Assembly (NCBI GenBank): GCA_035627955.1
Contig: DASPKU010000012.1
Span: 186,001 to 250,000 of the forward strand
Reading direction: 5' to 3'
Source: Phycisphaerales bacterium
GTDB taxonomy: Bacteria; Planctomycetota; Phycisphaerae; Phycisphaerales; UBA1924
DNA length: 64,000 bases
The notes below the pieces were generated by a model. It ran no database searches and had not been told where the DNA came from. It saw nothing but the letters and a program-made list of their open reading frames with translations. Positions 30,001 through 39,398 of this stretch are shown one piece after another; the first letter of the stretch is position 1, and every line of letters begins with the position of its first letter. The position numbers and the translations under genes were made by a program.

Positions 30001-33000
30001 CAGCAACAACGACGCCGTCGACGAGGCCCCCAACCGCGTGGGCATCTTCCTGGGCACCGTCCTCGCCGGCGGCCTCCGCCTCGAGACCGGCCTGGGCTCA
30101 AACATCCGCTTCGCCGACGTCCAGCGCATCGACCTCATCTCCAGCCGCGACGTCTTCCAGCCCATCATCGGCGGCCAGACCATCGAGATCACCGACGACG
30201 CCGGCAGCCGCCTCCGCATCACCGTCGACAACGCCCCCGAGGGCACCCAGATCGGAACCATCCGCCGCATCCCCGTCGACGGCTCGCAGGGCGTGGCCAT
30301 CGGCCGCATCAGCGTCGACCTCACCGGCGGCGGCGTCCTCCAGATCGACTCCATCTCCAGCGGCGTCGGCGCCCCCATCTCCATCGGCTTCATCGAGATC
30401 ACCGGCGCCGACAACGGCGCCGGCATCCAGATCTCCGGCCAGACCCGCATCGAGGTCTACCGCATCGAGAGCACCGCCGCACTCGACTTCATCGCCAACA
30501 GCACCGGCGGCGACATGATCGCCATCGACGTCGCAGGCCTCAACCGCCTCGATCTCCGCGGCCACCTCGGCCGCACCACCGTCGGCAGCTGGGGCCCCTC
30601 GCTCCTGGGCCCCTACCTCGGCCTCGCCACCGGCAACGTCAACGCCGTGGGCGGCGCTCTCGGTGTCGGCCCCGCCGAGGCCTTCTACGAGAACTGGTCC
30701 GGCGCGATCTACCACCCCATCAACGTTGACGTCTTCGACGACGATAACAGCGCCCTTGACGACATCGGCAGCCCCCTCGACGGCTACCTCAACGGCCTGG
30801 TCGTCCGCACCGGCAACCTCGAAGAGGCCGTCATCCACGGCACCGTGGGCGACGTCATCCTCCAGGACGCCGCGGGCGAGCTGACCTCCCTCAACGCCAA
30901 CGCTGACCGCATCACCCCCGTCGGCCGTTTCGAGGGCATCGTCGGCCACGTGTTCGCGGCCACCATCGTCGACATCAACATCGGCGACGGTCTCGCGCAG
31001 TCCGAGCGCGGTCCGATGCTCACCAGCGGCATCTTCGCCACCAACGACATCCGCAACGTCTTCACCTCCCGCACCAGCGGCGCAGTCATCAGCGGCGTGA
31101 TCAACGCCTTCAACGAGACCGACGAGGGCGCCACCGAGGAGGAGAACATCGACGGGCTGGGCAACCTCACCCTCACCAACGGCCTCGTCCGCGACGCGAG
31201 CATCGGCTCCGAGCTCTTCGACGGCTTCTGGGCCTCCTTCTACTACGACGATGTCGACGCCCCCACCGGCAACATCGGCACTATCCGCCTCACCAACACC
31301 CCCCTCTTCCGCTCCCGCGTCTCCGCCGAGGACCTCAGCAACCTCACCATCAGCGGCGCCAACGGCTACTTCGACGCCTCCCGCCTCATCGCCACCGGCA
31401 TCGTCGACCGGATCACGGTCACCGGCTTCCGCAACTCCACGCTGACCGGCACCATCACCGAGATCGCCCGCAACGAGATCCTCGCCGCCCGCGACGTCAA
31501 CACCATCACCGCCGTGCAGGACATGAGCGACCTGGTGATCGACATCGCCGGTCGCGTCACCCAGGGCATCACCGCCGTCAACATCACCCGCAGCCAGATC
31601 GACGTTGACGCCGAGCTCAAGAACCTCGCCGCCACCAACGACGTCCGCGGCAGCGCCATCAACGTCGGCAACCTGCCCAGCATGACCGTGGGCCGCAACC
31701 TCCAGTCCTCCTCGGTGTTCGTCTCCGGCCTGCTCGGCACCCTCAGCGCCGGCAACCGCATCGCCAACACCGATATCCGCGTCACCGGCCCCGGCGGCAC
31801 CATCGGAACGATCTCGGCCCCCAACCTCATCAGCGGCGAGATCCGCGCCAGCGGCACCATCAACGCCATCACCGTCTCCCGCGGCGACCTCATCGCCGAC
31901 ATCGTCACGATCAACGGCGGCAACGTGAACACCCTCACCGCCGGGCGCGACCTTGTGATCACCGGCGACATCGCCGGCTCGGTGGGCACGCTCACCGCCG
32001 GCCGCCACATCGGCTCCCCCGCCACCGCCGGCGTCCTGCTCATCCGCAACAACCTGTCCGGCCTCAACGCCGGCAACGGCCAGCTCTACGGCAGCATCCA
32101 CGTCGGTGAGAGCATCACCGGCCCCGTCGTCATCGGCGGCGCCGCCAACAAGCTCGGCAACAACCAGGTCGGCAAGGGCTCGCTGGTTGCCTCCGGCCCC
32201 ATCAACTCCGTCACCATCAACGGCGACTTCGACGGCGACATCATCAGCTTCACCAGCCTGGGCACCATCACCATCAACAACGGCTCGCTGCTGCCCGGCA
32301 ACACCGTCGCCGCGTTCAACGGCAGCATCGCCAACTTCACCATCAACAACGGCAACCTCTACGGCAACGTCCACGCCGATGTCGACATCACCCGCCTCGC
32401 GGTCCTCGCGGGCGGCGACGGCGTCTTCGGCGACATCGGCATCAACCCCGCCAGCTCCGGCATCGTGTCCTACGACGCCCGCCGCAACCAGCTGCCCGTG
32501 GGCGTCAGCGTCAACGGCACCGGCCAGGGCCCCACCATTTCCGCCGGCCGCAACATCGTGGCCGTCGAGGTCCCCGGCGGGTCGGTCTTCGAGACCTACT
32601 TCATCGCCGGCCAGAGCATCATCAACGTCACCGTCAGCGGCACGGTGCAGAACGACCCCAACACCGTCGGCATCCAGAGCGCCTTCGTCGCCGGCGACAG
32701 CATCGAGACCATCAACGTCGGCGGCGTGAACAACACCGCCTTCGTCGCGGGCGTCTCCAGCCTGGGCGCCGACCGCCGCCTGGGCGGCGTCGGCGACAAC
32801 GCCGACGTCACCAAGCCCGGCAGCATCAAGACCGTCCGCGTCGGCAACGGCATCGTCGATGCCCTCTTCGCCGCGGGCATCGACCCCGGCCTCAACGGCA
32901 TCTACCTCGACGGCGACGACCGCTCCGTCCAGGGCCTCTCCACCATCAACACCCTCAACATCAGCGGGCCGGTCATCAACACCCGCGTCTTCGCCGACAT

Positions 33001-36000
33001 CCTGCCCGGCAACATCGCCAACGACAACCGCTTCGTCCGCGGCGGCACCACCCTGCCAAGCACCAACGCCCAGATCGATAACGGCGTCGGCACCCCCGGG
33101 ACCGCCTTCACCGGCACCCGCACCTTCAACAACGTCAACGGCGCCAACGTCACCTTCGCCGTCTCCGGCCCCGGCCAGGCGTTCTTCAACACCGCCACCA
33201 ACACTCTCATCCTCCGCAACACCACCAGCGCCACCAACCTCACCGTCTCCTCCAGCACCGGCGTCACCACCAGCGTCGACGTCGTCACCAACGACGACGC
33301 CTCGCTCGGCAGCGTGACCTTCCAGGGCCGCGTCGCCGGCGACAGCGACCTCATCGTGGACGGCAACGTGGGCTCGCTCACCTACGGCGACTTCGAGGGC
33401 ACCGGCACCATCTCCATCGGCGGCGACGTCAACACCATCACCTTCAACAACTTCCGCGGCGGCTTCCTTGACGCCGAGAACGTTCAGACCTTCCGCGTCA
33501 ACGGCCAGTTCGGCGATCCCAACACCGCCATCTTCAACGAGGCCCGCGTCCAGCTGCTGAACGTGAACACGATCAGCATCGGCGGCAACGCCTCCGCCGT
33601 GATCAGTGTCGACCGCGACGCCCAGTCCCTGGTCGTCAGCGGCAACGTCGACCGCGCCGCCTTCCGCTTCGGCCGCAGCCTCGGCTCCTTCCAGTCCGGC
33701 AACTTCAACCGCTCGTTCCTCTCCGCCGGCGACAACATCGGCAACATCACCATCACCGGCGACGCCAACCAGTCCAACATCGCCGCTGGCGCCGACTTCG
33801 GCACCGACGCCGCCCCCGGCGGCACCGGCACCGCGGCCGACCGCGTCTCCAGCGGCAACATCGGCGCCATCAGCATCGCCGGCAACTTCGCCCAGTCGAG
33901 CATCTCCGCCGGTTACCTCCGCGGGCGCGACGGCTTCATCGGCACCACCGACGACCTCGTCGGCGGCGGCCGCTCCCACATCGCCTCCGTCACCATCGGC
34001 GGCGTCCAGGTCGGCTCCAGCCGCGGCAGCGAGACCTACCGCATCGCCAGCAACGGCACCATCGGCCCGGTCCGCATCGGTGGGGCTAACTTCACCGGCT
34101 CCATCGGCAACTTCGCCCTCGAGGCCCCGCGCCTCCAGCCTCAGTCGCTGGTCGTGACCGACCTCTTCGTCACCGTCACCAGCGGCATCTCCACCGCCAA
34201 CATCGTCTTCAACCAGCCCATCGACGGCACCTCCATCAGCGGCGCCCTCAGCGTCGCCGAGGTCCGCGGCAGCGGCGACGTCGTCGTCCGCCTCGTCGAG
34301 GGCATCGACTACACCGTCACCTACGACAACAACACCAATACCGCCCGCGTCACGTTCAGCAACGCGGTGACCGCCCGCAACCTGCCCGCCGTCCCTGGCC
34401 GCCCCGGCCCCGGCGTCTACCGCTTCGAGATCGACCAGTCCCGCATCCGCGCCCGCCTCACGGGCGTCACGCTGGACGGCAATGGCGACGGCCTCTCGCA
34501 GATCGGCGAGGACTTCTCCGGTGACAGCATCGTCGGCGACGCCGGCGACCGCCTGACCCCGGCGATCCTCGACGTCGGGGGCCGCCGCATCGACCTCTAC
34601 GGCCCCACCAACCTCGACTTCGTCCTCGACGACAACTTCACCCCCGACGGCCTGCCCGACCCCAACAACACCTACACCGTCCGCGGCTTCATCGGCGACC
34701 ACCCCGACAACGACGCCAACGTCTTCCGCTTCGGCGGCGACCTCGACGTGTACGCCGTGACCCTCCAGGCCGGCCAGATCCTGCGTCTGGGCTCCCTCCA
34801 GGGCACCGCCCAGCTCGCCCAGTTCGGCCTGCTGGACGCCAACGGCAACTTCGCGGCCCTCAGCGGCGCCGCCCTGCCCATCTTCACCGACTTCACCGAC
34901 CAGACCCGCCTGACCTTCGACGCCGACTTCCTCATCAAGCAGACCGGCACCTACTTCATCTTCGTAGGCAACCCCGCCAACATCACCGACCCCACCACCG
35001 TCACCAACCCGCCCCCCGCCCCCGGCGGCGTCGGCGACTACAACTTCACCGTCACGATCTTCGACGACGGCGACTCGGGCTTCAACGCCCCCACCGACGC
35101 CGGCAACGGCCAGGTGGTCGTCAACGCCCCCGGCTTCTCGCAGTTCGCCGGCAACGACGGCGTCCTGGGCACCGGCGACGACATCCCCTCCATCACCATC
35201 AGCGGCTACGTCTTCACCTACAGCCGCGGCGCCGACAACGTCGCCGGCAACGGCGACGACCTCATCAGCGGCGTCAGCCCCGACGGCGAGATCGTCTCCA
35301 GCCGCACCGGCCCCGGCCAGGTGATCACCGTCATCGACTCGGCCATCGGGCCCAAGGGCCACGCCGGCATCCCCGACGACTACGCCGCGGACGTCGACAT
35401 CTACAAGCTCAACAACGGCCAGCCCATCGCGCCCGGCACCCTGATCACGATCACCGTGAAGCTCACCGACCTGGGCGCCGACCTGGGCAGCACGTCCGCG
35501 ACCTCGCCCGTCGAGACCCGCGGCCAGGTGCAGTTCGGCGTCTTCGACATCTCCTCGGCCACCGGCATCGACGACGGCAGCCTGATCTTCAGCCCCACCG
35601 ACTTCACGCCCAACGGCGGCAAGCCCAACACCATCCTCGCCGACAACGGCCGCGTGCGCTACGGCTACGACGCCAACAGTGACTTCTTCATCACCTTCCC
35701 CGCGCCCGACCGGATCGACCAGCCCGGCGCCGCGGCCCGCCTCGCGGTCTACATCCAGGGCGTCCGCAACACGGACTACCAGATCCAGATCGTCACCGGC
35801 GCCCGCATCGAAGACACCACGCGGCCGACCCAGAACTTCCTGCTCGAGACCGCGGGCGGGATCATCAACTGGCTCGAGGCCGGCGGTCAGGCGACCAGCC
35901 TCCTGCCCTTCTTCGCCTCGTCGCTTGCCTTCACCGGCACCATCAACGGCCAGTCGGTGCAGGACTACATCATCACGAGCGTGGTGGCCACGCTCAACAG

Positions 36001-36559
36001 CCTGTTCCAGAGCTCGGGCGGCGGCAACGGCTTCGACGTCAACTTCTCGGCGAACCCCGCGGACTTCGAGTTCCAGCCCTTCTCGACCGTCTTCATCACC
36101 TCCTCGGCGGACCCGATCTCGCCGATCTTCACCACCAACCTGCCGCTGGACCCGACGCCGGTCAGCCAGCCTTACGGCTACAGCGAGCACTCGGACGCGC
36201 TCAACGCGGACCTCGAGGACGAGGCCGTGGTGTTCGCCCCGTCGTTCGCCCTGCAGGGCCTGTCGCCCAGCCGCGCGGATGTGGACGAGTTCGTCCAGGC
36301 GCTGTCGGCCGCGGTCGCTCGGCGTGCGGGCGAGCTGATGGGTCTGCGTGTGACGGAGGCGTACGACGCCAACACCAACACGTTCGATCCGTTCGCGGCC
36401 AACGCCGTGGACGAGCGTCCGGGCAACGGTCGTGCGTACACGCTGCCGAACTTCAACCGCTTCCTGTCGGATCCCTTCGATAGCGTGAACCGGACCGACT
36501 TCTACCTGGGCCAGCAGAACGCCCGGTCACTGCTGGACAAGGTGCTGAACCAGCTCTAG
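27071..36559 (+). CDS. giant beta-solenoid surface protein with LEPR-like N-terminal motif
   Basis: 3162 residues. The N-terminus is basic and not a classical signal peptide; VDQLERRQMLFSLAI near residue 40 resembles the LEPRxLL-type motif found at the start of many planctomycete giant secreted proteins. A proprotein-convertase P-like part follows (GNWAFTLTDELIGNFDAFED, about 375-400). A first PPC-like domain lies at about 670-770, then a long repetitive beta-solenoid from about 780 to 2340 with NI-x-T-(I/L)-x-(I/V)-x-G rungs every 20-25 residues. A cadherin/CalX-like part is near 2355-2475 with DGNGDG, and a second PPC-like domain near 2540-2680. There is no C-terminal anchor or sortase motif. 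It is probably exported and cell-surface associated; the ligand is unknown. It is monocistronic with its own terminator. Confidence 0.93.
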   Translation: MGRTPVRRSSSNRYLRQRRPIGGPKALTSSAGLTDRPTVDQLERRQMLFSLAITPDIVDPNTGLGTVRQHFSYVIPYLHTNVEIQPPQPPEVTTENFSEAGFGPIGSGQFFQSGLRVRHNIFPPGDILINAQPPNADNQVRWLQVTEDTIGEFMTLEFFTPAQDNAPARPVVVTSATVTFEGLSAADLTGLLTDNVRVDLTRGANQAVVASFTGAALRNQFQTGNPALGTGAAQFNLEEGFDAIRITMIEAPTGGTPGFRIRDVSWSVPQARFAELIESRIFSAVVVLTGPVGATATFLDLYGRDMVASLAAGQPEGGQGRPIIDANDDGVPDFNDGIGSIHLLNTDSRTAISIWGGTAAPFTDDAPDDSDFNEFNPDFRGNWAFTLTDELIGNFDAFEDAGFAYAWDIPPGETEIDFAGLPPGPGSVIIGSPWVRPNGNPAQYNPGGLAPGQGNTITDGFTQPDQGIFIDDGGNLGSVYLHGILHGSSQFQGFVDRIYVGYLVGSITVQGDLGALYAGTDAGQWVPDPDFNPTNDIDPVNKTAGQLLVGRTMGELAIAGRSLLDVQVVGDLNNAAVRPARDNFTHYEREWVNAINTSFGTRDVINTILNNTNWVARSPNDRYDATSDQAMVFGPELFRNDQLLGAEWIGGMTTGVRIKGALSGQDPTQGEDTNDVYAFAVDGSQDISIEGIAFLNGTEQAIYMRIMDENGRTYAAPQEGIPGRSSRITFKPRSPGVYYLVVSDPTDRQTADTQIANVRYTISITGLAAATLGAYRTGGGSGFTDVAAGEGNVVQVLAGNIGSLRIGTGFVNSGGALVDPLSIINTDQDDDDNMAWQGGSISAPGNVYNITAGSDIGHPNNTAGSPINMIVGGDVGTIITGMYFGFAGDEGDVNYFNLQAGGRIAAIRVSGSIGVDHDRSEDPARYDPVTDSFTSITTGANGGNGDIGHFEVGGNIFASGLRVRTSDGSTITTFLVNSNNDAVDEAPNRVGIFLGTVLAGGLRLETGLGSNIRFADVQRIDLISSRDVFQPIIGGQTIEITDDAGSRLRITVDNAPEGTQIGTIRRIPVDGSQGVAIGRISVDLTGGGVLQIDSISSGVGAPISIGFIEITGADNGAGIQISGQTRIEVYRIESTAALDFIANSTGGDMIAIDVAGLNRLDLRGHLGRTTVGSWGPSLLGPYLGLATGNVNAVGGALGVGPAEAFYENWSGAIYHPINVDVFDDDNSALDDIGSPLDGYLNGLVVRTGNLEEAVIHGTVGDVILQDAAGELTSLNANADRITPVGRFEGIVGHVFAATIVDINIGDGLAQSERGPMLTSGIFATNDIRNVFTSRTSGAVISGVINAFNETDEGATEEENIDGLGNLTLTNGLVRDASIGSELFDGFWASFYYDDVDAPTGNIGTIRLTNTPLFRSRVSAEDLSNLTISGANGYFDASRLIATGIVDRITVTGFRNSTLTGTITEIARNEILAARDVNTITAVQDMSDLVIDIAGRVTQGITAVNITRSQIDVDAELKNLAATNDVRGSAINVGNLPSMTVGRNLQSSSVFVSGLLGTLSAGNRIANTDIRVTGPGGTIGTISAPNLISGEIRASGTINAITVSRGDLIADIVTINGGNVNTLTAGRDLVITGDIAGSVGTLTAGRHIGSPATAGVLLIRNNLSGLNAGNGQLYGSIHVGESITGPVVIGGAANKLGNNQVGKGSLVASGPINSVTINGDFDGDIISFTSLGTITINNGSLLPGNTVAAFNGSIANFTINNGNLYGNVHADVDITRLAVLAGGDGVFGDIGINPASSGIVSYDARRNQLPVGVSVNGTGQGPTISAGRNIVAVEVPGGSVFETYFIAGQSIINVTVSGTVQNDPNTVGIQSAFVAGDSIETINVGGVNNTAFVAGVSSLGADRRLGGVGDNADVTKPGSIKTVRVGNGIVDALFAAGIDPGLNGIYLDGDDRSVQGLSTINTLNISGPVINTRVFADILPGNIANDNRFVRGGTTLPSTNAQIDNGVGTPGTAFTGTRTFNNVNGANVTFAVSGPGQAFFNTATNTLILRNTTSATNLTVSSSTGVTTSVDVVTNDDASLGSVTFQGRVAGDSDLIVDGNVGSLTYGDFEGTGTISIGGDVNTITFNNFRGGFLDAENVQTFRVNGQFGDPNTAIFNEARVQLLNVNTISIGGNASAVISVDRDAQSLVVSGNVDRAAFRFGRSLGSFQSGNFNRSFLSAGDNIGNITITGDANQSNIAAGADFGTDAAPGGTGTAADRVSSGNIGAISIAGNFAQSSISAGYLRGRDGFIGTTDDLVGGGRSHIASVTIGGVQVGSSRGSETYRIASNGTIGPVRIGGANFTGSIGNFALEAPRLQPQSLVVTDLFVTVTSGISTANIVFNQPIDGTSISGALSVAEVRGSGDVVVRLVEGIDYTVTYDNNTNTARVTFSNAVTARNLPAVPGRPGPGVYRFEIDQSRIRARLTGVTLDGNGDGLSQIGEDFSGDSIVGDAGDRLTPAILDVGGRRIDLYGPTNLDFVLDDNFTPDGLPDPNNTYTVRGFIGDHPDNDANVFRFGGDLDVYAVTLQAGQILRLGSLQGTAQLAQFGLLDANGNFAALSGAALPIFTDFTDQTRLTFDADFLIKQTGTYFIFVGNPANITDPTTVTNPPPAPGGVGDYNFTVTIFDDGDSGFNAPTDAGNGQVVVNAPGFSQFAGNDGVLGTGDDIPSITISGYVFTYSRGADNVAGNGDDLISGVSPDGEIVSSRTGPGQVITVIDSAIGPKGHAGIPDDYAADVDIYKLNNGQPIAPGTLITITVKLTDLGADLGSTSATSPVETRGQVQFGVFDISSATGIDDGSLIFSPTDFTPNGGKPNTILADNGRVRYGYDANSDFFITFPAPDRIDQPGAAARLAVYIQGVRNTDYQIQIVTGARIEDTTRPTQNFLLETAGGIINWLEAGGQATSLLPFFASSLAFTGTINGQSVQDYIITSVVATLNSLFQSSGGGNGFDVNFSANPADFEFQPFSTVFITSSADPISPIFTTNLPLDPTPVSQPYGYSEHSDALNADLEDEAVVFAPSFALQGLSPSRADVDEFVQALSAAVARRAGELMGLRVTEAYDANTNTFDPFAANAVDERPGNGRAYTLPNFNRFLSDPFDSVNRTDFYLGQQNARSLLDKVLNQL

Positions 36560-36585
36560 TTCACTGATCTCATCTGACCTGACCG

Positions 36586-36614
36586 AAGGCCCGGAGCGAG
36601 CTCCGGGCCTTTTT
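36586..36614 (+). terminator. Rho-independent terminator of the giant gene
   Basis: An 11-bp perfect stem AAGGCCCGGAG / CTCCGGGCCTT with the 4-base loop CGAG, then TTTT. It lies 26 bases after the stop codon. Confidence 0.9.
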
Positions 36615-36618
36615 CATC

Positions 36619-37389
36619 TCATGGGTAGTCCTGGCGCGTGGGGCGCACGAGGATGTCGCTGACGTGGACGTGCGGGGGCTGGCTGGCGATGAAGGTGACA
36701 CAGCGGGCGACGTCTTCGGGCTGGAGGACGGGGCCGATGCGCTGGACGACCTCGTCGAACCACTTGGGGTCGTAGCCCGCGACACCCTGGAACTCGCTGA
36801 CCACGAAGCCGGGCTCGATGAGGGTGACCCGGACGCCCTTGGGGCCAAGCTCGCGCCGGACGCCCTCAACCATGCCGTGCACGTTGAACTTGGTGCCGCC
36901 GTACATCGAGGAGAAGGGCGAGACGTGGCGGCCGACGACGGATCCGAGGACGATGAGGTCGCGCGGGCGGGTGACGACGTCGGGGCCGGACTTCCCGGCG
37001 GTGGCGGCGGCCACGCGCCTGCCGGCCTCGCGCATGAGGTGGGCGGCGCCGAGGACGTTGACGCGGATCATCTCTTCCCACTGCGAGACGTCGGAGGTGA
37101 GGACGGAGCCGTTGAGGCCGCGGCCGGCGTTGGCGATGACGAGGTCCGGCGGGCCGAAGGCGCGCTCGGCGTCGTCGAGCATGGCGGTGATGACCGCGGG
37201 ATCGGAAGCGTCGCCGGGGAATGCCCGAACGCTCGGGCCCAGGCGGGCAACAAGGTCGTGGAGCTTCTCGCGCCGGCGGGCGTTGGCGATGACCTTGGCG
37301 CCCTCGCGGGCGAGGAGCTCGACGATGGCCGCGCCGATGCCGGCCGAAGCGCCCGTGACGACCGCGATCCGCCCGTTCAAGCCACCCAT
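36619..37389 (-). CDS. short-chain dehydrogenase/reductase
   Basis: A 256-residue classical SDR. It has cofactor-binding TGASAGIG (about 13-20), an NAG motif in LVIANAGRG, a catalytic serine in LIVLGSVVGR, and YGGTK as the YxxxK catalytic pair near residue 158, followed by the usual GVRVTLIEPGFVVSEF. The residue pattern after the second strand (ANARRREKL) favours NADP(H). The substrate is unknown. ATG at 37389 is chosen because GGAGG lies six bases upstream; the longer frame to 37488 would overlap the neighbouring LEPR-type gene's leader. Confidence 0.9.
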   Translation of the reverse strand: MGGLNGRIAVVTGASAGIGAAIVELLAREGAKVIANARRREKLHDLVARLGPSVRAFPGDASDPAVITAMLDDAERAFGPPDLVIANAGRGLNGSVLTSDVSQWEEMIRVNVLGAAHLMREAGRRVAAATAGKSGPDVVTRPRDLIVLGSVVGRHVSPFSSMYGGTKFNVHGMVEGVRRELGPKGVRVTLIEPGFVVSEFQGVAGYDPKWFDEVVQRIGPVLQPEDVARCVTFIASQPPHVHVSDILVRPTRQDYP

Positions 37390-37532
37390 GCAGAGCCTCC
37401 GTTGGTGAGTTTCACAGGGTACCCCGGCGGGGCGGGCGACCCCTTCGGTCTCGGGGTGCGTGCCAGAAGGGTTTGCACGCACCGGCATCCAGCTACCATG
37501 AGGCTCCGCAATCCCCTTGTCAGGAGAGCCGT

Positions 37533-38972
37533 ATGCGTGCGAATGAGTTGAGCCGTGCAGAGCAGCTGGAGGCGCGCCTGGTGATGGCGGCCCCCACCGC
37601 CACGTTCGTGTCGGCGTCGCACAACGACACCGGCGTGTTCGTGGTGGTCGATTACAGGTCGGACGCGGGGCTGCAGACGCAGAGCCTGGGGGCGGGGGAC
37701 CTGATCGCCACCCGCGCGGGCGGGCCGACGCTCACGGGAAACCTCTTCGGGCCTGCCGTCCCACAGGAGGACGGCAGCGTCCGCGCCATCTATCTGTTCG
37801 CGGCGCCGAGCGGGGCCTGGAACTACACAGACACCGGGCACTATCAGGTAACGTCCCCCGACGGGCAGGTCACGGATGTGAATGACGATGACATCGGGGA
37901 TGGGGTCATCCGTACGCTGTCGCTGTGGTTCACGCAGCCCAAGGCGGTGGTGACCAGCAACACCATGCGGACCAGCGACTGGCTCATCGTGGTGAACTAC
38001 ACCGACGATGTCGCCATCAACACGGCGACCATTGATGCGGCTGACATCCGCGTTGAGGGTGCCGAGGTGATCACGGGGATTTCGCTGCACCAGAAGATCG
38101 TCAACAGCGCGAACAACGTCACCGCGGTGTACCGGATCCCGGCGCCGGCGGGCGGGTGGAACTACCTGCACAGCGGCGCCTACACGATCGTGCTCAATAA
38201 TCGGACGGTGCTGGATACCGGCGGGCGGGGGCCGGGCGGGCACAACCTGAAGACGTACCCGGGGCTGTTCTTCACGGCGCCGAGCGCCCGCATCGCCGGC
38301 TCGACCACTATGACGGGGAACGAGTGGCTCATCCCGATCAAGTTCTCGGGGCTGAACGGCATCATCCAGGCGAGCATCACGAACGCCACGAACCTCGTCA
38401 CCGTGAGCGCTCCCAACGGGTACTCGCAGACCGCCACCCGCACGCAGCTCATCGACCATGGTGATGGGAGCTACACCGGCATCTACAAGGTCACCGCTCG
38501 CGGCGGGTTCTGGGATTACAGCGACAACGCCGGGTACACCGTGCGGGTCGAGCCCGGGGTCGTCAGGGACAACTTGTTTAGGGCCGCTCCCGGCGGGAAC
38601 CTGCGGACCTTCGGGCTGTGGTTCGACAAGCCCGCGGCGGACATCGTGGGCGTCACCGCCAACCAGAATGATGCGAGCAGGTTCGAGGTTGTCGTGCGCT
38701 TCCATGACAACGGGGCCATTAACCTCGCCAGCATCACTGCTGGTGCTGTCAGTGTGAGCGGGCCGACGGCTGTCACTACGACGCTGCTCTCGGTGACTGC
38801 TGATCCCGCTGGGGGGTATCGGGCCCGGTTCCGGTTCACGCCGGCCACCGGTGACAGGCTGGCGAACGGGAGCTACTTCGTGAGCACCGTCGCCAATGTC
38901 GTGCGCGACAATGGGGATGTCGGGATCAATGGTGGGGTGATGCAGCGGTATGGGTTGTGGTTTGCGCCGTGA
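37533..38972 (+). CDS. four-repeat secreted protein with LEPR-like N-terminus
   Basis: A 479-residue protein. AEQLEARLVMAAPTATF at residues 9-25 has the LEPRxLL-like layout, with no other signal peptide. The rest is four tandem beta-rich modules of about 110-120 residues. Each ends with an R-x-(L/Y)-x-LWF-x-x-P or similar signature (LSLWFTQPKA, PGLFFTAPSA, FGLWFDKPAA, YGLWFAP) and has GxWNY/GFWDY near its middle. The modules look like Ig/cadherin-type sandwiches. AGGAG precedes the ATG by seven bases. It is divergent from the SDR gene. It is probably exported; function is unknown. Confidence 0.85.
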   Translation: MRANELSRAEQLEARLVMAAPTATFVSASHNDTGVFVVVDYRSDAGLQTQSLGAGDLIATRAGGPTLTGNLFGPAVPQEDGSVRAIYLFAAPSGAWNYTDTGHYQVTSPDGQVTDVNDDDIGDGVIRTLSLWFTQPKAVVTSNTMRTSDWLIVVNYTDDVAINTATIDAADIRVEGAEVITGISLHQKIVNSANNVTAVYRIPAPAGGWNYLHSGAYTIVLNNRTVLDTGGRGPGGHNLKTYPGLFFTAPSARIAGSTTMTGNEWLIPIKFSGLNGIIQASITNATNLVTVSAPNGYSQTATRTQLIDHGDGSYTGIYKVTARGGFWDYSDNAGYTVRVEPGVVRDNLFRAAPGGNLRTFGLWFDKPAADIVGVTANQNDASRFEVVVRFHDNGAINLASITAGAVSVSGPTAVTTTLLSVTADPAGGYRARFRFTPATGDRLANGSYFVSTVANVVRDNGDVGINGGVMQRYGLWFAP

Positions 38973-39398
38973 GGTAGGGGAATAGGACTCATAGGAGTCA
39001 TAGGACTCATAGGAGGCAGTTGAGGGTGCTTCCTGGGAACCGGAACGGCGGGTTGCGAGGTAGTCGCTGCGCAGGACTCGGTCGGCGGCGCGGCGGGCGG
39101 TTTCTGCGTTGGTCTCGAAGCGGATGATCTGCTGGAGGCGGGCGAGGGCGGCGTGGCGGGTTTCGTCGCGGAGGGTGGCCGAGCGCGACTGGGCGATTTC
39201 GCGGACGAGGCTCAGGCGCTGGGCGATGTGGGGCTGGCGGGCCCACTCGGCGAGGGCGACGACCGAGGTCTCGAACTCGCGGGCGAGCTCGCTGAGGCGG
39301 CAGTCGTGGTCGAACCAGGCGTTGAAGAGCTCTTTGTCGCGCGGTGAGAGGGGCGGGCCTGTCTCGGCGAAGTCGGGTTGTGGCGCGGTGGAGGCCAT
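38973..39398 (-). CDS. small helical (HTH-like) protein with no clear 3' end
   Basis: From ATG at 39398 the frame reads a convincing charged helical protein: LSPRDKELFNAWFDHD, LSELAREFETSVVALAEWAR, then basic helices with DETRHAALARLQQI. The AREFETSVVALAEW part resembles a helix-turn-helix of terminase-small-subunit or sigma-like proteins. After about 130 residues it runs into YESYDSYESYS, encoded by an inserted ATAGGACTC/ATAGGAGTC repeat, and then meets no stop until 37377, all antisense to the LEPR-type gene. I take the real protein to end near the repeat; coordinates stop there arbitrarily because no stop codon is present. It may be a gene whose stop was removed by repeat insertion. Confidence 0.5.
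38982..39016. repeat. ATAGGACTC/ATAGGAGTC 9-base tandem repeat, copy 1
   Basis: Four 9-base units alternating ATAGGACTC and ATAGGAGTC. The same repeat is at 40935-40969 and 41874-41909. Its 9-base unit keeps frame, so on the minus strand it encodes SYESYDSYES. Confidence 0.8.

Noticed and set aside
30098-36190. A 2030-codon open frame antisense to the giant gene
   Set aside because: Ala/Asp/Gly/Val-only composition typical of a shadow frame; the plus strand has domains, a Shine-Dalgarno and a terminator.
37377-38972. Extending the minus-strand helical protein through the LEPR-type gene
   Set aside because: The opposite strand has a Shine-Dalgarno, a LEPR-like motif and four clear repeats; the minus sequence there is Pro/Arg/His-rich shadow.
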